Of a DNA stretch of 27,162 bases, positions 18,201 through 27,162 are shown piece by piece. A program made the position numbers and the translations under genes. The stretch is from Asparagopsis taxiformis (lineage: Eukaryota > Rhodophyta > Florideophyceae > Bonnemaisoniales > Bonnemaisoniaceae). The stretch's first letter is position 1; the number at the start of each line of letters is the position of its first letter. The DNA is taken from assembly GCA_030407315.1 (NCBI GenBank), contig JALQPE010000131.1, forward strand, positions 1-27,162, in the 5' to 3' direction. The notes beneath the pieces were generated by a model. The model worked only from the letters and a program-made list of their open reading frames with translations. It was not told the origin of the DNA and did not search any database.

Positions 18201-19536
18201 CGAGGACGTCGCCATAGACATACTGGGTCCGTTGCCCGAGACGCGACGCCAACGCCGCTTCGTACTCGTAATAGCAGACCGCTATAGCAAGCTCTGCCGG
18301 CTTATCGCGCTCGGACGCGTATCCGCACTCGCCGTCGCGAAAGCATTTTGCCGAGACTGGGTTTTCGTATATGGACCGCCACGCACGCTGCTTTCTGACA
18401 ACGGACCGCAGTTTCGCTCGAAGTTGTTCCAAGAAACATGTGCGCTGATGGGAACGCGAAACATTTTCACGACGACGTATCATCCGCAATCGAATGGGCA
18501 AGTCGAGCGTATGAACCGCACAGTTGTCGCGATGCTACGCCACTACGTCGATGAAGAGCGAAAGGATTGGGACGAGCATCTGGATGCGCTAGCGTATGCC
18601 TACAATCGCGCGATACACCGCTCGACGAATACGTCGCCATTCGAACTGACACTCACGCGCTACCCTGTATCGCTGGGCACGGAACAAGTGGACACTATCC
18701 GCAGCACGCCGTTCCTTCGCATGGAGTTCCTCGCGCGACTATCGGAAGCGTACGCGCGCGCGGCGAGTGCGTTGAAGAAAGCGCAAGCAAGATACAAGCG
18801 CGACTTCGACCGCAGTGTACGCACGGTGAACAAAGGTATCAAGGTCGGCGACCAAGTGTATCTGGACACGCGCGCGGGAGCAACGACGCAGGCGCAGCGA
18901 GATGAGGGTACGCGCGCGTCGAAATTGGACTACCCTATCTCCGGCCCCTTTCCCGTAATAAGTTGCCGCGACCATACCTACGAAATCGTGATAGACGGTG
19001 TGCCCGAACTGGTCAGTTCCGACCGCATCCGCCTCGCCCCTCAACCCGCGTCGCACGCACCCGTCGCGCCTGACAGCGCCGAAGGCTATAGCAATACGGG
19101 AGAAGCGAACGATGCGCCGCAAGTGGGCGAGCACGAATTCGACGACGCGCGCAGGGTTAACCCGGAAGCCGGGTACGGGACGCGCGAATTTATGATCGAC
19201 AAGCTGATGGCCGAAGGCATCGACGACGCCGGAGAGGCAGTCTTTCGTGTGCGATGGAAGGGCTATTCATCGCGCGACGATACTTGGGAGCCCATGCGTT
19301 CACTACCCGCGCCAATCGTCGCACGCTTCCGCAAGGAGTTGAAGCGACTAGCGTCTAATGTCGCCGGGCAGGTCACCGAAGCCAACCCCGAAGTGCCGCG
19401 CAGCCGCCGGAAGCCCCCAGTGAGAAACCCCGCCCCCGAAACGACACGCGTCGCAGCGCCGCGACGAACGCCGCCCCGCCGAGCGAGCGCGAGGTTAGCG
19501 GACAAGAAGACGCAGCGTCACCCGCCACGTAACTAA
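15262..19536 (+). CDS. pol: Pol polyprotein of element 2 (protease, RT, RNase H, integrase, chromodomain)
   Basis: 1424 codons, intact; the first codon given is GTG, and the first ATG in this frame is at 15307. Aspartic protease: VLDTGAGPSL with D63. Reverse transcriptase: FCIDYRRLNAATVKDAYPIP, then YLDD at 522-525. RNase H: D674 in DTDAS, E717 in TERE, D742 in RTDHNSL, D785 in IADALSRM. Integrase: zinc-binding H917, H924, C954, C957; catalytic D986, D1046 and E1082, an exact D-D-35-E spacing. A GPF motif (SGPFPV, about 1228) follows, and a chromodomain (about 1309-1365) with FRVRWKGYSSRDDTWEP. Chromodomains in this position are known to guide chromoviruses to modified histones. The C-terminal tail is basic. 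All catalytic residues are present, so the enzyme set looks competent. Upstream of 15262 the frame stays open into gag. Confidence 0.95.
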   Translation: MGGPTPLHSTDTRRAMTQPPRERPPPLPPETVVLFQTPTANYKLEVHVGYNLRTATAVTAVLDTGAGPSLIRENVLGADWKRHATPPTLRCAIIDANGRRLAPNASLRLSVLLGARAHLQTFLVMPRLSVPCILGADFIDRVVRMIYTGPQRALRTRYGDHVPMLPRTPTKPRRAPTPKTTRPTDFAPIRVARRTSIPPHATQAIEVTTGADGRCIMIPATDLYGQKLLRLANGETQVKRNVPFSVHVHNAGTRLQVLPKGMKVGAAVPNPVGCLQVAQEAPTPQDRPPDDATPRDATNPPDPREADGIANATPHWEDLLRTTLRDERVDDDLHARIIEMLRKHERMWNGTLGAIHATEHRIELVPGATPVNQPPYRAGHASREIIRTQVDKMLRAGVIEPATSEWASPVVVVPKKDGTSRFCIDYRRLNAATVKDAYPIPRMDDCVDSLGNATVFTTLDCNSGYWQIPVAHADRDKTTFTSHVGTYCFRRMPFGLSNAPATFQRALDILLANVKWQHCLVYLDDVIIFSADINAHVHHVDEILGILGRAGVSLKFAKTEFFKRSVDYLGHTISPGKLSVPTTKCDALRDATYPTTKTQLRSFLGTCNVYHRFVEKFAFVAAPLTQLLKKDQGDSLPAPTPEKTRAFESLRRAMLSPPILRLPREGHPYVLDTDASQGQIGCALLQLDADGDTLHPVGYWSRTLNDAERNYSTTERECLAVVWAVLLLRAYLEGRKFTVRTDHNSLRWILNMTSAEGRLARWRLRLAEFEFDVEYKKGKRHVIADALSRMVTRSGDETEIPDEIPCFDAANIVEPHADAYVRADAALLCDYAEYYPSLDCLLTSRACIEPPVSADEWIREQATDEFCQNAKRDVETAPQSCFHLSPDGILMRTAPLDDATQIVVPETIKGRILRANHYAVTAGHPGARRMYDAIRRAYYWPMMSVDVYTTVRQCDACAHNRVTQYRHTNALKLFPAMRPLEDVAIDILGPLPETRRQRRFVLVIADRYSKLCRLIALGRVSALAVAKAFCRDWVFVYGPPRTLLSDNGPQFRSKLFQETCALMGTRNIFTTTYHPQSNGQVERMNRTVVAMLRHYVDEERKDWDEHLDALAYAYNRAIHRSTNTSPFELTLTRYPVSLGTEQVDTIRSTPFLRMEFLARLSEAYARAASALKKAQARYKRDFDRSVRTVNKGIKVGDQVYLDTRAGATTQAQRDEGTRASKLDYPISGPFPVISCRDHTYEIVIDGVPELVSSDRIRLAPQPASHAPVAPDSAEGYSNTGEANDAPQVGEHEFDDARRVNPEAGYGTREFMIDKLMAEGIDDAGEAVFRVRWKGYSSRDDTWEPMRSLPAPIVARFRKELKRLASNVAGQVTEANPEVPRSRRKPPVRNPAPETTRVAAPRRTPPRRASARLADKKTQRHPPRN

Positions 19537-21360
19537 CTCCCGAAATGCCGCCGGGCTCGGCGGACGCGCGAACTAAGGCAGCCATCTACGCCGACCGCCG
19601 ACTAAGTGGGCCACGCCCCGCGGAAAGCCCTAATGCGTAGATAGCTACACGCACCGACACGTCACCGATATGCTGCGGTCGACGCCGAGGACGTTCGCAG
19701 TTAACCTTATCGCGCAAGAATGCCGCTGCTATCACCGCCACCGATTGCGCGCGCAAGACGTCAGGGAGCGCAACCGTTAACGTGGCACCGCGCAATTGCC
19801 CGTCACGCAACGCCAAGCGAACACGCCGCGTTCCGCTGGGGCGTCATGCTAATCATAGCTAGCCTGAGGCCGTCAAATCGCGGAATGAGCTGGCGCCGTT
19901 CGTCGAGCGAAAGTGCGGATAGCGCATACGCCACCGCCCACCAGGGGCACATGCGACTCCTATGCCACCCGCACCATTTACCCGCCTCTATGGACGCTCC
20001 TTCGTGTAAAGCCGCCCGAGCCTAGCGGCCGCGCCGCGCGAAGAAGAAGGAGAACGCACAAGAGACGTTGATGCACGTCGCGGGAGACACAGCAGTTGGC
20101 CCGGCGCGCCGCCCGTTCGCCATGCGAAAGCCGGTACTCGCCGACACGAAAGCATCAGCAACGGTCACCCTCACTAGAAGGATGGAGAGGGGCTCAGGAC
20201 CCGCTCAGCCTGCCACGCGCTCGTTCGGAATTCGCAATGCTACGCGCGCCGTTCTTCGCCGCGCCACGCAAGAGTCCTACGCCTACGTTGTGTAATTTTC
20301 GTGACGATTCGCCGCGCGCCTACCGACTCACCGCACTCAGGCTCTAGAACGCTTCATGAAACCTGTACGAGTCTGGTTACCAGCGGACGTTCTATTGACT
20401 CTGGATAGTGGAGCGAGCTGGAATCAGCGATGAGTTTTCGCGCGAAAACGGGGAACGACGTTGGAATCAAGCGTGGGGGCTGGCCCGGCTGGTCAACAGT
20501 GTAGCCGTCCCACGGAAATTGCCCCATTGGGAAATTACCAGGAGTAGGGACAGCCGCATTGCGCCGCCGTCCAGCCTACTCCCGCGCTGTGACGAAACGT
20601 CCCCTGCTGTCGCCTTTTGATTGGGCGACGACACACGCCGACTACCGCGAGGCGCGCGAGCTTGGTGGAAAGACGCAATCCCCTGGAAGGACGCGGGTCT
20701 CCACTGGGAATATAGCGGCACCCACGTGCACGCTTACCCCTCTCCAGCGGAAGCGAAACGGACGGAAAGGCTCCTAGAAGATGTAATCCCGCCTATGCCT
20801 CCTAATAACACCAGCCGCCCCGTTTTAGACACGATAGTTGCGTGCGCCACGACCGACCCGCGTCCATCCGAAGCGAGCAAACGAGCGACCACGTGAGCGA
20901 GGAACCAATACGCGACGCAAACGAATGCGCTGCGAACTAACCGCCGACGAAAGACGCTGCGTACGACGAACCGACGAAGCGCATAAGCCCCGACAAAGTT
21001 TCCCCCCCCGGACGCGCTATCCTATCCCTAACCCTTCTTTCGCCCCCGTACCCCCATCCGCACTTTGCAGCATACGCGCCACACCTTCGCACGCGCCCGT
21101 AGGACGTCGTCGTCCGCGTGTCCCCCGAGCGCCGACGTGATCACCCAGCAAACACGGCCTCAAACGCGGACGCGCACGCCGCGGCGGCCGAAGCCCATTA
21201 TGACGCGGCAACCGCCCCATACGTTCGACCGTGCGCCGAGGCAAACGCGGAGCTACAAGGCGTATACCCAGAAGGAAAGGCGACTTAGAACAGGAAAGGC
21301 AAGGATACGTTTATTTGAGGTAGCCTGGAACGTCAGCGAGGGATGTATGGATGATAACGA
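19537..21360. other. 1.8-kb non-coding spacer of element 2 between pol and the antisense gene
   Basis: No long frame and no recognisable domain on either strand; the longest frames are about 100 codons and look like chance in CG-rich DNA. It separates the convergent 3' ends of pol (plus) and the antisense gene (minus). It could hold 3' ends and polyadenylation signals for the antisense transcript, but I could not pick one with confidence. Confidence 0.5.
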
Positions 21361-24058
21361 CTACGGATTCGCATGCGCGTCGTCGTCGCGGCGCGTACGA
21401 CGACTGGAAGTGCTTCCCACCGCATTGCGCGCGCGAGCACGGCTTGAGGCTGTGTCTGCTTGGTGACCGCGTCGACGCTCGGGATTCAACACCCGGACGA
21501 CGCGCCCGCCTTGCACCCCGAGGCGCAAAGGCGGGATACTGGGAGGCGCCGACGTAGCCCCCGCAGCGCGAGAACGAGTCATTGGACGCGCGCCGCCGCG
21601 ACCTACTCCAACACCCCGCGCCGTCGATGTCGCCCCGGACGCCGTCTCATCCTGCATCTCCTCCTCTTGTAAACCGCTAACCGACTGCGTCTCGCCGTTA
21701 GACGCGACCACCCCATCCGACACAGCGGGCGACCGCTGAACCGAGTCGATGATATCGCTCAGCGTAGCGCCAAGTCGATGCGTGCGCTCGATAGTGTTTT
21801 GAATCTGGCGGACCGTCTCCTTCTCGCGCGCTTGATATTCGCGACGGACAGCCGCAACGCGCCCCTCGTCCCGCTTACGCTCGTCAGCAAGGCTAGCGTT
21901 GGCAGCTGCAAGCGCACGCTCCGCCGTTTCTTGAGCCGCATTCGCAGCTTCGCACTTAGTTTGCAGCGCCGTAATCATCGCCCGATTGCCGTCGACCTCG
22001 CCTTGATGCGCAGCCGTGCGTTCTTGAAGAACCCGGACTTCGTGACGAAGATGATCCAGCCGCGCCGCGTCTTCGCCGGCCTTCCTCACCAACGCCTCGT
22101 CATGTACGCGCGCATCTTGAAGAGCCCTTTCGGCTTTGCGCTGCGACGCTAACGCCTCAGCGCGGATCTTGGTTGCCTCTGCGACGCGCGCTAGAGCGTC
22201 ATCACGAGCCTGAGCTACTACGGTCACTCGCGACAGGGCCTCGTCGCGGCTCCTTTCGATCGATTCCAGACGCGACGCCACTTCTTCACGAGCCCGTTCG
22301 GACGCCGCTGCACGCGACAAGGCATCATCACGCTCTCGTTCGGCGGCGCACAGCTGTCGTCGTAACGCGCGAACGCCCGCTTCGTCCGTCGATACGCCTG
22401 CCTCTGCGACGACTATTGCCGTGCTCGGACCGGCTCCCCCGGACGCCACAACCTCGCCCGCCGCTGCAGCATCGTCTGAAGCCCGGTTCGCGCCTTTCAG
22501 CGCTTGTAATTCGTTATAGACCTTGACGTACTCCGCACGCAGCGCCGCGTCGAGCTGAGTGACGTCAATCGGCGCGCGAGGAGCCTCGGAGAATAGTGAA
22601 TAGCGACCATCGCGGAAGCGTCGCGCTCGATAGCTAACAACGCCGCCATGCCAAGGTACTGTGCGTACTCCCGCGAGTCAGTCGCACGCATGACGTGTAA
22701 TTCGTTGGAAGATAACGCCGATAACACGGAATCGATAGTCACGACGTCGCCCGCCTCTAAGTTCGCGAACGCATCGCGCGACGGGTTGCGTGGGGACTTC
22801 AGAAGGATGTGTGGAATTTCGGTATGGCGATGTACGCCCAGCGAGCCATGCGACCAATCGACAGCGCCACGTTCCGCGTTCCAGGGCAGCCATTGACCGC
22901 CCTCCCTGAGGTCGACGCCCGGCGCTACTTCGAAGACAGGAGTCTCGTCCCACGCGCAAGAGCGGTGCTCCCGTAGAAGGCTTTCTAGGTGCGCCGTTGA
23001 ATACGTGCCGCCGCGTACAACCGCCGATGCGCCGATACGTTCGATGCCCGCGATAAGTTGGTTGCTCAGTCGTAAGATGCGCCGCTCGACGTATGCAACG
23101 TGCAGCCAAGCGGCAGCGACCATCACGACCCATTCGCTGAGGGCTATCGCCCAGAAATACGAGCGCGTTTCGACGGAGACGTTCAAACCGAGCAAGACCG
23201 ACGGCGCGTAGTGGAAAACACAAGGGAGTGGCACTGACAACGACTCGGGAGCCTCGGGCCAGTCACGCGCGTCGTAGCGCGAGAAGAACGCGCCGACGCG
23301 GTCTTCGGGGAATTCGCGAAACTCGACGTCGCGATATGTAACAAAGTAGCCGCGCGATTGACGCAACGCAATTCACGGCGCGATTCAGACCGCATGGCCG
23401 ATTCCAGGAACCACGGCACGCTGGTCTCGCCTTCGTTATCGACGTCGTTCCACGGCACGCCGCCGTCTAACAGGAAGCCAGCACTGGGCGCTGCCACCCA
23501 AGGGTCAATGTGGACAAACTCGTCGCGGCGCATGGTACGAAGTTTGGCCAAGTGGCGCACGAGTCGCTCGTCAGCCGCATCCTCCAAGAAATACGCGTCG
23601 CAGGGCAAGTTCGCTGGCACAGCCAGGTCGCAAAGCGCGGCGTCGCGTCGCGCATCCCACACCGACTGCGCGTTTCGATGGCCGGGCAACACGGCGTACC
23701 GGTTAACGTCGGCAATGCGGTCCCAGAGGAAGCGGCGCGGATAGAACTGGAGGCGACTGAGCTCCGACCAGGTCGGGAGCGTGCGAGGAAGGAAGCGGAA
23801 CGCCACGGGATCGTCGTACCGCACGCGAGGCGCCGGAGCGGGAGCGTTCTGCGCGGCCGAAGGAAGTGAGACCGACGCAGGCGGGGGAACAGAACGAAGA
23901 AGGATGCCAGTGCCCGAGCGAGTCCCGGTAGCGGAAGTTGGCGTCACGGTAGCGTCCACGGTCGCGACGACGTCGGATAGCGTAGCGCCGTCACCCCCGC
24001 GTGCGCTCGACGATGCCGGCGCACCCGCGTTCGAGGAGGAGGCCTGCGCCATGGACAT
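21361..24058 (-). pseudogene. Antisense accessory gene of element 2 (frameshifted; unknown family, coiled coil)
   Basis: Three minus-strand frames in series read as one protein of roughly 900 residues: 24058 to about 23366, then to about 22590, then to 21361. The start ATG at 24058 (MSMAQASSSNAG) is chosen because an upstream in-frame ATG at 24448 lies inside the LTR. Frame 1 has PANLPCDAYFL near 23600. Frame 2 has RGYFVTYRDVEF at about 23355 and SEWV followed by AAAWL. Frame 3 is open from about 22595 and forms a long Ala/Arg/Glu-rich coiled coil, then a tail rich in Arg and Gly. The same motifs in the same order occur in the antisense gene of element 1. The first break coincides with a 5-bp tandem duplication (23362-23371). 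No known enzymatic motif is seen; the function is unknown. Confidence 0.75.
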
Positions 24059-24370
24059 GTAATAAGGGCTCTCGGGGCTCGACGGAAAGGAATCGAAACG
24101 CGCGCAGTGGACGGAGAAGCATGGGGCGTAGGCACGGTTTCGTTGCCAGGAGGTGCGCCGGCTCGGAGCCAGCCGGGAAGCGAATCGTTGTCTTGCTCCA
24201 TCGGTAAACGAGCACGCGCACAACGGAGACGAGGAAGCGAGCGCGAATGGCACAATGAAACAGAGAGAGAGAAAGATGGAACAGAGAGAAGACGGAGGAA
24301 GAGAGCAGAGGAAGAACAGGATGATGATGCGCACGAGAGATGAAGCGCGAGGACGCGCTTCGAAGTTAGT

Positions 24371-24379
24371 CGGGGGGAG
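24371..24379 (+). other. Polypurine tract of element 2
   Basis: CGGGGGGAG directly before TGTGACGC of the 3' LTR; plus-strand primer site in the standard replication model. Confidence 0.75.
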
Positions 24380-25184
24380 TGTGACGCAATTTATTTCGTC
24401 GACGCGCGCGCGTTCGCTGCGATTGCGTCGGGATGAATTCGCGTGCATCTATCTTAGTTAGTTAGTAAGCGAGCGTACGCGTGGCGTTTTGATTACGTGT
24501 CACGGGGCGTGGATGCGAGCGCGTGCGCGCGTACGTTGCCACGAACCGCGAGCCCGGCGCCACGTGTAGCGCTTTTTGCGAATTTCCCTTTTATTTCCCT
24601 TTTTGGGTTTTTTATGACGAAAGTCTTTTTCCCAAATATTTCCCTTTTTGCGTGCGAGCGAGCGGCCGCCGGCCGGCCACGCAAGGACAGCCTGTCCTGA
24701 GTAGTTAGCTACTAATGGTCGTTCAGCTTCGCACCTTACCAATAAACAGCCAGCATCTTCGCAGCTACGAGTTAAGCGTTTAGCGAATCGCGAGGACCGA
24801 TTGCGTTGAAACGTTGCGTGCGGGTTGCTCACGATCGCCGACGTTCGCGTGCGCGCTGCGCATAAACCGATCGTCGAACCGCGTCGCACCGCGATAGCGC
24901 GCGTTGCGTCGCACGCCACTAGGCCAGGGATTTACGACCCCTGTGTGGATCGCGTTGTGCTCGAGTTTACTCGGTGATCTCACCCTGAGATCACGGCTTG
25001 CGCCGGCCCGCGAATCCCGTGTTGCGATCGTTCCCTACGCGTTCCGCCGTTGTACCACCCGTTCGCCAGCGCGACCGAGCGACGCGCGAACGCAAGTTCA
25101 GCCAGCGCGTTACGGTTCACCACGCCCTGACACGGCTGCAATTCTAGAACTCTCTTAGCGATCGCCACCCCGGCTGGTCCTACA
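24380..25184 (+). repeat. 3' LTR of element 2 (805 bp)
   Basis: Near-identical copy of 11909-12714, with one base missing near 24544 and T instead of C at 25153. AATAAA at 24741-24746. The antisense gene starts about 320 bp inside the element from this LTR, so the LTR is the nearest candidate source of its promoter. Confidence 0.95.
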
Positions 25185-25954
25185 CAACCGTCTGCGAAAA
25201 AGCATGGAGAATGATTTTGTCTAATTGTCCTGAGGATTTCTCCCTAAGCATCTGCTTTTCGGTCTTCTACTGTTGAAGACATATGAACAGAAACTGTTTG
25301 TTGTTCTGTAGCAGGAGTGTCAGAGAAATTATTTCGGAATGGTCATGGATATGCATTGAAGCACTCTCCAGTTTGAATGTGGTAAGTTCATCTTTCATGA
25401 TTGATAGTTTTTCGTTATTTTTAATCAAACTAACATAGCTTCGTTATTTCTGTAAGATTCACATTGGAGAAAGGTTTCTGATGTGTCACCAAGTGATACA
25501 TCTTGCGTCATGACAGTTGATGGAACAGATTGTCGGATTCAAGAACCTACAACTTTCAATCCAATTTGGTATAGCCATAAGTTCAAAAGTCCAGGACTGC
25601 GGTATGAAATCGCAATAAGCATTGCCAAGGGCCATATTTGTGGGTCAATGGCCCTTATCCATGCGGATCTCATCCTGATGTGAAAATTTCCGAGATTGTT
25701 TGAAAAGTCATCTTCTACCATGAGAAGTTATCCTGGCTGATAGGGGTTATACTGACGAAAGATGCGTTTCAATTGCTCCTGGGAAGGACTTGCGTACTTC
25801 TAGTTTGTTACGCGCTCGCCATGAAACTCTTAACGGTAGGATCAAATCCTTCAGGCAACCGGCGATGTGTTTCAGGCACTCGAAATCGAAGCACTCTGTT
25901 GTTTTTTCATGCTGTTGCGAAACTATGTCAACTATCAATCATGAATGGAAATGA
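25185..25954 (+). pseudogene. Harbinger-like transposase pseudogene, 3' piece
   Basis: Continues the 5' piece at 11780-11908. In shifting frames one reads VCEKAWRMIL, then LLLLKTYEQKLF, then WSWICIEALSSL, a likely decayed intron starting GTAAGT at 25382, then VTVDGTD-like MTVDGTDCRIQEP (25511 onward), WYSHKFKSPGLRYEIAI, NGPYPCGSHPD, ILADRGYTDERC near 25725, and RARHETLNGRIKSF from 25811. These correspond to the catalytic surroundings of the plant-type Harbinger/DDE_Tnp_4 family, with the two Asp (VDGTD, ADRGY) and a candidate Glu (HETLN) visible. At least three frameshifts show it was already degenerate, or decayed after the split. Confidence 0.75.
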
Positions 25955-27162
25955 ACTTTTCTCTGTTTAATGTAGTCTAGAAGTTGCACCTGATGAATAA
26001 ATCTTATCGCATCGTTTAATTTTCTTTCTTAAGTTCTTTTCCCTTTCCAAATGTATTTGCGACCATTTTTCCCAAGAGACATGCATCCTAGGATAGCAGT
26101 TGTTGTTTTAGAGTAAATGAGCATTTTAACTGGCAAGTTCATGATTGGAACAGATGTCATCTCTGTAAAAATCCGTAATCTCCTTTGGTTTCGCTCTAGA
26201 AGAAAGTTCACTAATCGGTCGCTTAGCGCACCCAACATCTCGGAAATCTGTTCCTAGTTGAATGAGATTATTTATAATTGTTAAGATAGAAATATATTTA
26301 CCTTTTCTTATCGAGAAACACATACTTCTGAGAGGGATCACAAAGAGGAAAAGAAAAAATGAAGAAGGCTTGAACAAAAGCGCGGGAATAGTTTCATTCC
26401 GCTCCTGTAGCGGACTGAAACTATTCCTGTTCTTTTGCAGGTCTTCAGACCTTTAGAGATATGGAAAGATATAGTCGGCTCTACACTGGACAAATTAATC
26501 CGCTGGTTACACTAGTCTGAGATCGAATCGTTCCAGGAACGAATCCATTGTGTTCTGAATGAATTTTGGAAAATGTTTTAAAATTTTAGCTTTCGTAAAG
26601 CAAGGAAAGAACATAGGTGGATATCATGTTTTTGGGATTGGTTACCGCACCTCCCAGCTGTCGAACTTGGCAGCCGGTTTTGAAGTTGAAGGACGCTTCG
26701 TCATTGGCCACGCTCCACGCAATTCAATTTTATCACTAATCGCGTCTCGATCAGTAATGCTTGCATAACCTCCTCCCTGTTGACTACGTTTCGACGTAGG
26801 AATTTATTGATTGCCATTCACCTTCATAGCGTCTGAAGTTCTCTCATAGCGCGTTCGTGTTACACAGTCACGAGACAGAAGTGCCGAGACGGTGGTGATG
26901 CTGTTGTCAACCACCAATTGCAAAAGAACAACGAAGACAACTGTAACAGACAGTGCCAATAATTTCCAGTAAATTCGCTATGTTTAGAAATCAAGTTGAA
27001 ATATTTTCAAAACTATCCAACACTGACCAAGATATTCAGAGACCAATAACACGCATCAATGCGAAATGTTAATCTCATCGCCAGATTGGCAACACGATGA
27101 CTTCCACATCACCGTCGCTTCTCTCTCATTCACAATACCGACCTCGCCGCCGATGTGACCAA
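25955..27162. other. AT-rich right end of window, no supported gene
   Basis: Short frames on both strands have no recognisable domain. A minus-strand open stretch at 26645-26803 (53 codons, includes GGYASITDRDAISDK) has protein-like composition and could be a decayed exon, but nothing supports it further. It may belong to the Harbinger-like element. A strong hairpin lies at 26385-26427. Confidence 0.4.
26385..26427. repeat. Strong inverted repeat (hairpin) in the right flank
   Basis: Arms GGAATAGTTTCA and TGAAACTATTCC (12 bp, perfect), one T/C mismatch, then TCCGCT/AGCGGA (6 bp, perfect) around a 5-base loop CCTGT. Weaker pairing AAAAG/CTTTT extends it outward to about 26376-26436. It could be a small palindromic transposon remnant or a hairpin RNA; nothing decides between these. 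Confidence 0.7.

Larger units (their letters stand above)
11909..25184 (+). mobile_element. Element 2: complete 13.3-kb Ty3/Gypsy chromovirus-like retrotransposon with an antisense gene
   Basis: Flanked by CAACT (11904-11908) and CAACC (25185-25189), a 5-bp target duplication with one mismatch. Order: 5' LTR, leader, gag, pol in another frame, non-coding spacer, minus-strand gene, polypurine tract, 3' LTR. Reverse transcriptase before integrase and a C-terminal chromodomain place it with chromoviruses of Ty3/Gypsy. The LTRs differ by about two changes in 806 bp, so insertion was recent. It sits in the same direction as the Harbinger-like transposase it splits. The length is more than double the 5-6 kb common for simple Gypsy elements, because of the spacer and antisense gene. 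Confidence 0.93.

Noticed and set aside
24059..24448. N-terminal extension of the element 2 antisense frame with a hydrophobic stretch like a signal peptide
   Set aside because: It begins inside the 3' LTR. The first ATG inside the element, at 24058, gives an N-terminus resembling that of element 1; the hydrophobic part is likely untranslated leader.
1..27162. CRISPR arrays, rRNA genes and bacterial operons
   Set aside because: No regularly spaced direct repeats with unique spacers and no rRNA signatures were seen; an intron and retrotransposons show that the DNA is eukaryotic.

Overview
The window is eukaryotic DNA packed with transposable elements: LTR retrotransposons in several states of decay, DDE transposase remnants, one short GT-AG intron, standard-code reading frames and no prokaryotic gene organisation. 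The host-like stretches (about 8.5-11.9 kb and 25.2-27.2 kb) look AT-rich, while the two large retrotransposons are GC-rich and full of CGCG. The Harbinger-like transposase, the small intron-containing gene and the Copia remnant remind me of stramenopile (diatom-like) genomes. That taxonomic guess is weak and rests on memory of such families, not on a search.

Region by region. (1) 1-5513 is the 3' part of a large LTR retrotransposon, element 1. It has a long antisense gene (about 879-4197, minus) followed at once by a 3' LTR (4240-5513); its gag, pol and 5' LTR lie outside the window. (2) About 6.3-8.49 kb is a 5'-truncated, heavily mutated Ty1/Copia element ending in a 211-bp LTR. (3) 8.75-9.5 kb, minus strand, is a decayed Tc1/mariner-like transposase. 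(4) 9668-10615, minus strand, is a two-exon gene of unknown function with one in-frame stop. (5) 10.8-11.3 kb holds clusters of a short AAAACTTTTGGC-like repeat. (6) 11780-25954 is a Harbinger-like (DDE_Tnp_4-type) transposase pseudogene split by a complete 13,276-bp Ty3/Gypsy chromovirus-like element, element 2 (11909-25184). (7) 25955-27162 has no recognisable gene but contains one strong hairpin.

Element 2 is complete: 806/805-bp LTRs that differ by about two changes, a near-perfect 5-bp target duplication, a candidate primer binding site, gag with a CCHC knuckle, pol (protease, reverse transcriptase, RNase H, integrase with D-D-35-E, GPF motif, chromodomain), a 1.8-kb non-coding spacer, an antisense gene read toward pol, a G-rich polypurine tract and the 3' LTR. 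Elements 1 and 2 differ in LTR length and sequence, but both carry an antisense gene at the same place. The two antisense proteins share scattered motifs in the same order: a unique N-terminal domain, then a coiled coil, then a basic or Arg-rich tail.

The most interesting system here is this antisense accessory gene. It is kept in two diverged Gypsy families, begins close to the 3' LTR and may be driven from it. Its product looks like a nuclear coiled-coil protein of no family I recognise. In element 2 it is broken by frameshifts although the element inserted recently and its gag and pol are intact.
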